Shown piece after piece: positions 1 to 5,978 of a DNA stretch of 6,282 bases. The DNA is taken from assembly GCA_017442765.1 (NCBI GenBank), contig JAFRZC010000108.1, forward strand, positions 1 to 6,282, written 5' to 3'. Numbering within the stretch: the stretch's first letter is position 1; every line of letters starts with the position of its first letter. A program made the translations under genes and the position numbers. Source of the DNA: Prevotella sp. GTDB lineage: Bacteria; Bacteroidota; Bacteroidia; Bacteroidales; Bacteroidaceae. The notes below the pieces were generated by a model. That model was given only the letters and a program-made list of their open reading frames with translations. It did not search any database and had not been told where the DNA came from.

Positions 1-3000
1 CAGACCTCGCTGCGCGAGTATCTGCCGAAGACCATGCGACAGAACCTGCATCTGCTGGAGACCTATCCCGACTATCAGTTCAATTTCGAGGGGGCGGTGA
101 AGTATCAGTGGATGAAGGAGTACTATCCGCTGGAGTTTGAGAAGGTGAAGGCATACGTGCTTAACGGCCGCTGGCATTTGGCGGGCTCGTCGTGGGATGC
201 CAACGAGACGGTCATCTGCTCGTCGGAGTCGTGGATGCGCAACGTGGCTCTGGGCCAGGCGTTCTACCGCGAGGAGTTCGGGCTTGAGGGCACCGACATA
301 TTCCTGCCCGATTGCTTCGGCTTTCCGGGCAATATGCCGGCGATGATGCGTCACTGCGGGCTCATCGGATTCTCTTCGCAGAAACTGGGCTGGCGCACCA
401 AACCGTTCTATGAGGACGGAAAGAAATACCCCTTCACCATCGGCCTGTGGAAGGGCATCGACGGGTCGGAGGTGATGATGACCCATGGCTTTGCCTATGG
501 TCAGCGCTATCCCGACCACGACCTCTCCGCCAACGAGCGGCTGCAAAGGGAGATTGCGCAGAGTCCGCTCGGGATGGTCTATCGCTACTATGGCACGGGC
601 GACACGGGCGGCTCGCCCGACATTCCCTCGGTGCGGGCCGTTGTGAAAGGCATGAAAGGCGACGGGCCGGTGGAGATCGTCAGCGCCACGAGCGACCAGC
701 TCTACAAGGATTTCCAGCCCTACGACGCGCACCCCGAGCTGCCGCGCGCCGAGGGCGAGATGCTCATGGACGTACACGGCAACGGGTGTTATACCTCGCA
801 GGCCGCCATGAAGCTCTATAATCGTCAGAACGAGCACCTCGGCGATGCTGCCGAGCGGGCCGCCGTGACTGCCGAATGGCTCGGTGCTGCGGCTTATCCG
901 AAAAGGCAGATGACGGAGACGTGGCGGCAGGTCATCTGGCATCAGTTCCACGACGACCTGCCTGGCACGTGCATCCCCCGGGCATACGAGTTCTCGTGGA
1001 ACGACGAGCTTATTGCGCTCAACCGCTTCTCCAACGTGCTGACCACGTCGGTCAACGGCATTGCCAGTCGCATGAACACCGATGTCAGCGGTACTCCCGT
1101 TGTGCTCTACAATCCTGAGGCATTCCCCGTGAAAGCTGTCGCACAGGTTGAACTCACTCCTCACCTCTCACCTCTCACCTCTTATCAGGTGAAAGACAGC
1201 AAGGGCAAGACTGTCGCGTCGCAGGTGGTGACCGACTCTCGCGGGCAACGGCAACTCATCTTTGAGGCCTCCGTGCCTGCGACAGGTGCTGCGGTGTATA
1301 GTGTGACGCCCGCGAAAAAAACGGAGAGGCTGCCTGCCCGTCCTGCTACGACGCTGGAGAATACGGTCTATCGTCTTACGGTCGATGCGCAGGGCAATGT
1401 CTCGTCCGTTATAGATAAGCGCAACGGTAAAGAGTTGGTGGCATCAGGCAAGGCTTTCGGACTTGTTGTGTTCGACGACTGCAAGTCGTATGCCTGGCCG
1501 GCATGGGAGATACTCAAGGCTACACTCGACAAGGAACCTGTGCCCGTAGTCAGTAATGTGAAGGTGGAGCAGGTCGAGAACGGCCCAGTCAGAAAGACCC
1601 TCCGCATCAAGAAACACTATGGTGAGTCGGCCATTGTGCAGGACATCAGCCTCTACGAGGGCGCACAGGCCGACCGCATCGACTTCCGCAACGAGGTGGA
1701 GTGGCAGTCGCTCAATGCGTTGCTCAAGATGAACTTCCCCATGAACGTCAGCAACGAGAACGCCACCTACGACCTTGGCCTCGGCAGTGTGGAGCGTGGC
1801 AACAACCGCGACAACTCGTTTGAGGTGTATGCTCATGAGTGGACCGACCTCACCGACCGCGACGGCTCGTATGGCATCACTATCCTCAACGATTCGAAGT
1901 ATGGCTGGGACAAACCCGACGACAATACCTTGCGTTTGTCGCTACTCTACTCGCCCAAGGCCGACAAGGGCTATGTCTATCAGGAGAAGCAGGACTTCGG
2001 CCATCACGAATTTACCTTCAGCCTCATCGGGCACGAGGGCACGCTCGACAAGTCGATGGCTGTCCAGCAGTCAACCGTATTGAACAGCCCCGTCCGCGCT
2101 TTTGTCAGCCCGAAGCATAAAGGCGAGCTCGGCAGGGAGTTCTCGTTCGTCGCCTCTGATAACGACAATGTCGTTGTCCGCGCACTGAAGAAGAGCGAGA
2201 CGGGCGACGAATACTTCATCCGTGTGTATGAGAATACGGGCGTGAGCAGTCAGCAGGCACGGCTGACCTTTGCAGGAAATATTGTTAAGGCAGTCGAGGC
2301 CGACGGTACGGAGAAGGAAATCGGCGCTGCCACGTTCGCAGGCAATGTGCTCGATGTGTCGTTGAAACCGTTTGGTGTGAAGGCATATCGGTTGACACTC
2401 GCCCCCAAGGATAACCTCTCACCTCTCACCTCTCACCCCTCGCCCCTGTCCCTGCCCTACAACCGGCGATGCTTCTCCTTCAACGACTTCCGCAACGGTG
2501 CCGACTTCTCCGGCGGATACAGCTATGCCGCCGAGCTGCTGCCCGACGAGGGTATCACGGTTGACGGCATCCCCTTCGCTTTTGGAGAGAAAGACGGCGA
2601 AAACGGTCTCAGCTGTAAAGGCGACACCATACAACTGCCCGAGGGACAATACAATAAAGTATATCTGCTCGCTGCCTCGGCACGGGGCGACCGCAAGGCG
2701 ACGTTCACCGTAGGCAAGGCGCAGCAGACGGTCACCGTGCCTGAATACTCCGGCTTTTACGGGCAGTGGGGACATACGGGCCAGACAAAGGGACACATGA
2801 AACCCGCCGACGTGGCCTACGTCGGCACGCACCGACACTCGGCGGCCGGCGATGAGTATTATGAGCAAACCTATATGTTCAGATATGCGCTCGACGTGCC
2901 CAAGGGAGCCACGCAGGTCATCCTTCCCGACGACGAGAGCATCGTTGTCTTTGCGGCAACGGCGGTCAACGAGCCGGAGCGTATCAAGCCTGCCGGAGCA

Positions 3001-3465
3001 TTCTTCCGCACCAACAACAAGACCGACCAGCCTGCCGATGCCGCCGTGGTAAGGCCTAATCTGCTGAGACAGGCTACTGTCATTGCCGTGTCGGGCGAAT
3101 GCAACGAGGAGGAGAAAGCCGTTAACCTGACGGACGGCAGTCTGGATACGAAGTGGTGCGACGTGACCGATGCGCCCAACTACGTGGCCTTCGACCTCCG
3201 CAGTGAGCAGACGCTCTCGGGCTGGCGCATGGTGAATGCCGGGCAGGAAGAGGCAACCTATATCACTCGCGCGTGTCTCCTACAGGTGCGCAACAGCCTG
3301 ACCGAAGAGTGGAGGACCATCGACATGCTCGACGGCAACCGCCTCGACGAGGTAGTCCGTGAGTTTCAGCCTGTCGCAGCACGCTACGTGCGCCTCTATG
3401 TCGTCGGCCCCACCCAGAGCACGGGCCACGATGCCACCCGCATCTATGAGCTTGAAGTTTATTAA
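1..3465 (+). CDS. GH38 alpha-mannosidase with C-terminal F5/8 type C module (5' partial)
   Basis: Predicted retaining alpha-mannosidase that releases mannose from glycans, probably in the periplasm or at the cell surface; location is inferred because the N-terminus is missing. The frame is open from base 1, so the ATG at 34 is internal. Numbering from the first codon in the window (1154 residues): the motif PDCFGF at 103-108 carries the expected nucleophile D104; YYGTGDTGG at 196-204 matches a conserved GH38 glycine-rich block; HDDLPGT begins at H317, the expected zinc-ligand/active-site HD motif. The N-terminal zinc-binding HxHxD block is absent and, from family spacing, should lie just upstream. 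Residues about 460-760 look like the GH38 C-terminal beta domains (Y-G-W-D strand at NDSKYGWD). Residues about 830-960 form another beta-rich module that I cannot name. Residues about 1019-1154 are discoidin-like (NLTDGSLDTKW, then YVRLYV). Two CTCACCT repeat tracts lie within the gene. Family is very likely; linkage specificity is unknown. Confidence 0.95.
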   Translation, partial: QTSLREYLPKTMRQNLHLLETYPDYQFNFEGAVKYQWMKEYYPLEFEKVKAYVLNGRWHLAGSSWDANETVICSSESWMRNVALGQAFYREEFGLEGTDIFLPDCFGFPGNMPAMMRHCGLIGFSSQKLGWRTKPFYEDGKKYPFTIGLWKGIDGSEVMMTHGFAYGQRYPDHDLSANERLQREIAQSPLGMVYRYYGTGDTGGSPDIPSVRAVVKGMKGDGPVEIVSATSDQLYKDFQPYDAHPELPRAEGEMLMDVHGNGCYTSQAAMKLYNRQNEHLGDAAERAAVTAEWLGAAAYPKRQMTETWRQVIWHQFHDDLPGTCIPRAYEFSWNDELIALNRFSNVLTTSVNGIASRMNTDVSGTPVVLYNPEAFPVKAVAQVELTPHLSPLTSYQVKDSKGKTVASQVVTDSRGQRQLIFEASVPATGAAVYSVTPAKKTERLPARPATTLENTVYRLTVDAQGNVSSVIDKRNGKELVASGKAFGLVVFDDCKSYAWPAWEILKATLDKEPVPVVSNVKVEQVENGPVRKTLRIKKHYGESAIVQDISLYEGAQADRIDFRNEVEWQSLNALLKMNFPMNVSNENATYDLGLGSVERGNNRDNSFEVYAHEWTDLTDRDGSYGITILNDSKYGWDKPDDNTLRLSLLYSPKADKGYVYQEKQDFGHHEFTFSLIGHEGTLDKSMAVQQSTVLNSPVRAFVSPKHKGELGREFSFVASDNDNVVVRALKKSETGDEYFIRVYENTGVSSQQARLTFAGNIVKAVEADGTEKEIGAATFAGNVLDVSLKPFGVKAYRLTLAPKDNLSPLTSHPSPLSLPYNRRCFSFNDFRNGADFSGGYSYAAELLPDEGITVDGIPFAFGEKDGENGLSCKGDTIQLPEGQYNKVYLLAASARGDRKATFTVGKAQQTVTVPEYSGFYGQWGHTGQTKGHMKPADVAYVGTHRHSAAGDEYYEQTYMFRYALDVPKGATQVILPDDESIVVFAATAVNEPERIKPAGAFFRTNNKTDQPADAAVVRPNLLRQATVIAVSGECNEEEKAVNLTDGSLDTKWCDVTDAPNYVAFDLRSEQTLSGWRMVNAGQEEATYITRACLLQVRNSLTEEWRTIDMLDGNRLDEVVREFQPVAARYVRLYVVGPTQSTGHDATRIYELEVY
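1153..1182 (+). repeat. CTCACCT 7-bp tandem repeat tract A, inside the mannosidase gene
   Basis: Three perfect tandem copies of CTCACCT occupy 1160-1180, preceded by a degenerate copy (CTCACTC, 1153-1159) and followed by a partial one. The tract is translated as P-H-L-S-P-L-T-S at about residues 387-394, just after the catalytic half of the enzyme, so it probably forms a linker or loop. It shares a perfect 20-bp match (1163-1182) with tract B at 2414-2433. Confidence 0.85.
2414..2452 (+). repeat. CTCACCT 7-bp tandem repeat tract B, inside the mannosidase gene
   Basis: Two perfect copies of CTCACCT (2418-2431) are followed by copies that decay step by step: CTCACCC, CTCGCCC and CTGTCCC. The tract encodes a Ser/Pro/Leu-rich stretch that starts N-L-S-P-L-T-S at about residue 805, between the GH38 beta domains and the next beta-rich module. 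It is read in the same frame as tract A, 417 codons downstream of it. Confidence 0.85.
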
Positions 3466-3492
3466 AAACGCGAAAAGTGGTTAAAATGTGCT

Positions 3493-3508
3493 AAAGTTGT
3501 GCAACTTT
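3493..3508. promoter_or_regulatory. Inverted repeat upstream of the OmpA lipoprotein gene
   Basis: AAAGTTG-TG-CAACTTT is a perfect inverted repeat with 7-bp arms and a 2-bp centre. It ends two bases before the candidate -33 element of the downstream promoter and lies 28 bases after the mannosidase stop. It could be a dimeric repressor or activator site. It is followed by TC rather than a long T run, so it would be at most a weak terminator for the mannosidase gene. The symmetry is directly visible; its function is a guess. Confidence 0.4.
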
Positions 3509-3510
3509 TC

Positions 3511-3540
3511 TTGGTTTTGTGCGTCATATCATTAACTTTG
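3511..3540 (+). promoter_or_regulatory. Candidate Bacteroidetes-type promoter for the OmpA lipoprotein gene
   Basis: The -7 box TAACTTTG at 3533-3540 fits the TAnnTTTG consensus of the Bacteroidetes primary sigma factor. A TTG at 3511-3513 lies 19 bases upstream, in the usual -33 position. Transcription would start near 3547, giving a leader of about 28 bases. The leader holds AAAGG at 3561-3565, nine bases before the ATG at 3575, a modest possible ribosome binding site. Confidence 0.65.
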
Positions 3541-3574
3541 CACGCAGATATTAACTTCAAAAAGGTATTATAGT

Positions 3575-4408
3575 ATGAAGAAAAGTATTTTAATGTTCGC
3601 TGCGCTGGCTGCGCTTATGCTGATGACGGGCTGTGCCAGCAAGAAGGATCTGGAGAACTGTAAGTTCGAGAATAAGGAGCTGACAGGCAGTCTGATGTCG
3701 GCAGAGAAACAACTGGCCGCATCGCAGGCGCGGGTGAGCAGTCTTGAAGAGCAGCTCGAGGCTCAGAAGAAGGCATACGCCGCACTGCAGGCCTCGCTCG
3801 ACAAGAGTCTGACGAACGCAAGCCAGAACAATGTTTCAATCGACAAACTGGTTGACCAGATCAACGAGTCGAACCAGTACATTCGCCACTTGGTGGAGGT
3901 GAAGTCGAAGAGCGACTCGCTCAACATGGTGCTCACCAACAACCTGACACGCTCGCTCTCGAAAGAGGAGCTGAAGGAGGTTGACGTGCAGGTGCTCAAG
4001 GGTGTGGTCTATATCTCGCTGGCCGACAACATGCTCTACAAGAGCGCATCTTACGAAATCAACGAGCGCGCACAGGAGACACTGTCGAAAATTGCCAAGA
4101 TCATCATGGACTATAAAGACTACGACGTGCTCATCGAGGGTAACACCGACAACGTGCCCATCACCCGCGAGAATATCCGCAACAACTGGGATCTCTCGTG
4201 TCTGCGCGCGTCGAGCGTTGTGCAGGAACTGCAGAACCGCTACGGCGTTGATCCGAAGCGGCTGACCGCCGGCGGACGCGGCGAGTATAATCCGCTGGCC
4301 ACCAACGACACCGAGCTGGGCAAACAGCGCAACCGCCGCACGCAGATTATCATCACGCCGAAACTCGACCAGTTCATGGACCTCATCGACCAGGCTCCTG
4401 AAGAGTAA
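3575..4408 (+). CDS. OmpA/MotB-family peptidoglycan-binding lipoprotein with coiled coil
   Basis: Predicted lipoprotein of 277 residues that tethers an envelope membrane, most likely the outer one, to peptidoglycan. Residues 1-19 are a signal peptide: MKKS, a hydrophobic stretch, then lipobox LMTGC with C20 as the lipidated cysteine. Residues about 25-120 are charged and rich in E, K, Q, A and L with heptad-like spacing, consistent with a coiled-coil stalk. Residues about 145-265 are the OmpA C-terminal domain. It contains GNTDN with D192 and DLSCLRA with R211, the expected Asp and Arg that bind diaminopimelate, and ends in the usual KQRNRRTQIII strand. The length is typical for stalk-plus-OmpA proteins. 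It lacks an N-terminal beta-barrel, so it is not a classical OmpA porin. The start is fixed by the signal peptide. Its own promoter and a strong terminator imply a single-gene transcript. Exact physiological role is not evident. Confidence 0.95.
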   Translation: MKKSILMFAALAALMLMTGCASKKDLENCKFENKELTGSLMSAEKQLAASQARVSSLEEQLEAQKKAYAALQASLDKSLTNASQNNVSIDKLVDQINESNQYIRHLVEVKSKSDSLNMVLTNNLTRSLSKEELKEVDVQVLKGVVYISLADNMLYKSASYEINERAQETLSKIAKIIMDYKDYDVLIEGNTDNVPITRENIRNNWDLSCLRASSVVQELQNRYGVDPKRLTAGGRGEYNPLATNDTELGKQRNRRTQIIITPKLDQFMDLIDQAPEE

Positions 4409-4435
4409 CTTGGTGTAAAAGGACAAACGTTCATT

Positions 4436-4501
4436 AAAAATTCCCTAGGGAATTTCTTCCGAAAGACCATCTTTCGCAGAGAATTCCCTAGGGAATTTTT
4501 T
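4436..4501 (+). terminator. Long composite terminator hairpin with two palindromic arms
   Basis: The arm 4436-4454 is perfectly complementary to 4482-4500 (19 bp). Inside it, CGAAAGA (4460-4466) pairs with TCTTTCG (4470-4476) around a CCA loop, separated from the outer stem by a 5x5 partly paired internal loop. The 3' arm ends in six T (4496-4501), as in a Rho-independent terminator for the lipoprotein gene, whose stop is 27 bases upstream. The 5' arm starts with five A, so the structure could also stop transcription on the other strand. Each arm is itself a palindrome centred on CCCTAGGG (18 nt at 4438-4455, 16 nt at 4482-4497), so alternative folding into three small hairpins is possible. 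Confidence 0.85.
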
Positions 4502-4740
4502 GTGGTTAAGTCTCAACTGAAAGCACAATTGTAAATATTCGTTCTCTAAATGGCATTTTTCTTATAGGGAAACCGCATTGAGTGTTTACTACTTTTTTTA
4601 CTCAACACGGAGGACAAAAAGGTGTAATTATTTCCCATTTCATCGGGGATTTTCGGTTTTTGACAAAACAAGAAACCATCTTTTTAGTTATATTTTGTTT
4701 ATATTCTTCGTTTTTTCTTTCAAATGTGCCGTTTTTTTGC
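4502..4740. other. AT-rich intergenic stretch with no recognisable gene
   Basis: This stretch is dominated by T and A runs, in sharp contrast to the GC-rich genes on both sides. Open frames cross it (4578-4760 and 4582-4836), but they encode low-complexity Phe/Leu/Ser-rich peptides, have no visible ribosome site or family resemblance, and end within the repeat region. I see no tRNA, rRNA, riboswitch or CRISPR. It probably serves as upstream regulatory DNA for the oxidoreductase operon. Confidence 0.6.
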
Positions 4741-4748
4741 TATCTTTG
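4718..4748 (+). promoter_or_regulatory. Candidate promoter P1 of the oxidoreductase operon
   Basis: TATCTTTG at 4741-4748 is a full match to the TAnnTTTG -7 box. A TTTC at 4718-4721 lies 19 bases upstream, one mismatch from the TTTG -33 element. Transcription would start near 4755 and give a leader of about 88 bases that includes the GC-rich hairpin island. Confidence 0.55.
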
Positions 4749-4761
4749 CAGAAAATTTAGC
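4742..4761 (+). repeat. 20-bp direct repeat, copy 1
   Basis: ATCTTTGCAGAAAATTTAGC, identical to copy 2 at 4810-4829, with a repeat period of 68 bp. Copy 1 overlaps all but the first base of the P1 -7 box and the predicted transcription start. Confidence 0.9.
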
Positions 4762-4769
4762 TGCGCTCG

Positions 4770-4796
4770 GCATAGCTCAAGCAAGCTTGGCTCTGC
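4770..4796. other. GC-rich island with imperfect hairpin between the direct repeats
   Basis: GCA-AGC-CAAGC on the left pairs with GCTTG-GCT-TGC on the right around an AA loop, with one bulged T and one T/C mismatch. The whole 48-bp spacer between the direct repeats is GC-rich, unlike the AT-rich DNA before it. If transcribed from P1 it would fold in the operon leader. It has no T run, so a simple terminator is unlikely. Confidence 0.5.
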
Positions 4797-4816
4797 TCTC
4801 GTTGGCAAAATCTTTG
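4787..4816 (+). promoter_or_regulatory. Candidate promoter P2 of the oxidoreductase operon
   Basis: AATCTTTG at 4809-4816, one mismatch from TAnnTTTG, is carried by the second direct-repeat copy. A TTG at 4787-4789 lies 19 bases upstream, in the -33 position. Transcription would start near 4823, leaving a leader of about 20 A/T-rich bases. It is a weaker match than P1. Confidence 0.35.
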
Positions 4817-4829
4817 CAGAAAATTTAGC
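4810..4829 (+). repeat. 20-bp direct repeat, copy 2
   Basis: Exact second copy of ATCTTTGCAGAAAATTTAGC, 13 bases before the oxidoreductase start codon. It carries all but the first base of the candidate P2 -7 box. Confidence 0.9.
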
Positions 4830-4842
4830 ACTATAAAAATAC

Positions 4843-5934
4843 ATGCGTTATTTGCAATCGAAAATAAAAGTAGGACTGATAGGTTTCGGGCGGATGGGCC
4901 GCTTTTTCCTTGAGGCTTTTCAGGCTGACGACCGCTATCGGGTGGCCTACATCTGCGATGTGAACGAGACATGCAGGAACATTGCCCGCGAGAAGGCTCC
5001 CACGGCAATCATCACCGACTCGGAAGAGGATATATATAACGACGAGAGTGTCAGCCTTGTCGCGCTGTGTGCATACGCCGACTCGCGCAAGTCGCAGATA
5101 GAGCGTGCCCTGCGTGCCGGCAAGCACGTAATCGCAGAGAAGCCCATTGCCGACACTCCGGAAGATGAACAGGCTCTGGTGGCTCTGAGCGAGAGCTGCG
5201 GCACATTCTGCACGGTGAACATGTACTTGCGCAACTCATGGTACTATCAAGAGCTGAAGCGCATCATCGACTCGGGCGAGATCGGCGAGCTGGCCATCCT
5301 ACGCATCTGCCACATGACACCCGGACTGGCTCCGGGCGAAGGGCACGAGAGCGAAGGACCGTCTTTCCACGACTGTGGTATGCACTATGTGGACGTGGCA
5401 CGGTGGCTGGCTGGCGGCAACTATAAGACGTGGCACGCACAGGCCATCCGTATGTGGTCGTACAAAGACCCGTGGTGGCTGCAGTGCCATGGTACGTTCG
5501 ACAATGGCGTTGTCTTCGATATCACGCAGGGATTTGTCTATGGTCAGCTCTCCAAGGACCAGACCCATAACTCTTATGCCGACATCATCGGCACGAAAGG
5601 CATCGTCCGCATGACCCACGACTTCCAGACCGCCCGCATCGAACTTCGTGGTGTCACCAAGACCGAAGTCATCGAACATCCCTATGGCGGGAAGAACATT
5701 CCTCAGCTGATTGCAAAAATGGCCGATTCCATCGGTAAAAATGAGCGCAATGCGCTGATGCCTACCTTCGCCGACTCGGCATACGCCTCGGACATCTCGA
5801 TGCGTTTCCTCGAGGATGCCGCCCGGCACGACATGCCCCCGAAGGGATCGCTTGAGACGCTTGAGGAGATTCGCGAGCGCCGTCGGCACATGAAGAACGG
5901 CTACGGGCTGTTGCCGCACAATCAGGAGAACTAA
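4843..5934 (+). CDS. Gfo/Idh/MocA-family NAD(P)-dependent oxidoreductase, cytoplasmic
   Basis: Predicted NAD(P)-dependent sugar or polyol dehydrogenase of 363 residues, close to the usual family length. An N-terminal Rossmann fold starts at residue 8 with GFGRMG at 14-19 for dinucleotide binding, and D39 ends the second strand. AEKPIAD carries the family EKP signature at 99-101, with K100 the expected catalytic lysine. The C-terminal alpha/beta domain holds FHDCGMHYVD at 175-184, where H181 and D184 match the substrate-binding HxxD pattern. There is no signal peptide or membrane segment, so it should act in the cytoplasm. An in-frame TAA at 4834-4836 excludes any longer start. No Shine-Dalgarno site is seen; the leader is A-rich, as is normal in Bacteroidetes. 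The next gene starts 44 bp downstream with no terminator between, so they are probably cotranscribed. Substrate is unknown; inositol dehydrogenase-like activity is only one option. Confidence 0.93.
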   Translation: MRYLQSKIKVGLIGFGRMGRFFLEAFQADDRYRVAYICDVNETCRNIAREKAPTAIITDSEEDIYNDESVSLVALCAYADSRKSQIERALRAGKHVIAEKPIADTPEDEQALVALSESCGTFCTVNMYLRNSWYYQELKRIIDSGEIGELAILRICHMTPGLAPGEGHESEGPSFHDCGMHYVDVARWLAGGNYKTWHAQAIRMWSYKDPWWLQCHGTFDNGVVFDITQGFVYGQLSKDQTHNSYADIIGTKGIVRMTHDFQTARIELRGVTKTEVIEHPYGGKNIPQLIAKMADSIGKNERNALMPTFADSAYASDISMRFLEDAARHDMPPKGSLETLEEIRERRRHMKNGYGLLPHNQEN

Positions 5935-5978
5935 ATTTTATTCATCATAAAAATCACCAACTAACAATCCTAACAATT

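Noticed and set aside
1..33. Start of the mannosidase at the ATG at 34
   Set aside because: The frame is open from base 1, the upstream codons look like GH38 sequence, and the N-terminal zinc-binding motif is still missing, so the true start is outside the window.
2419..2868. 149-codon open frame on the - strand inside the mannosidase gene
   Set aside because: The + frame is continuous and has GH38 and discoidin features before and after this stretch. Nothing supports a second gene.
3515..3519. TTTTG as the -33 element of the lipoprotein promoter
   Set aside because: It is only 13 bases from the -7 box, too short for the usual 19-21 base spacing. The TTG at 3511-3513 fits better.
3836..4426. 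196-codon open frame on the - strand opposite the lipoprotein gene
   Set aside because: It is a mirror of the GC-rich OmpA-family gene, whose + strand product has a signal peptide and full domain motifs. The - strand product has no recognisable motif and runs toward the terminator.
4742..4829. CRISPR-like repeat-spacer-repeat
   Set aside because: There are only two 20-bp repeats, no further units and no cas genes. The repeats hold promoter elements, which explains them better.
4578..4836. Overlapping small open frames of 60 and 84 codons in the AT-rich gap
   Set aside because: They encode Phe- and Leu-rich low-complexity peptides from T-runs, cross the direct repeats and candidate promoters, and show no ribosome site or family resemblance.
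5299..5919. 206-codon open frame on the - strand opposite the first oxidoreductase
   Set aside because: The + strand product has intact Rossmann and EKP motifs across the same bases. The antisense product is rich in V, H, R and G, as expected from complementing GC-rich codons.
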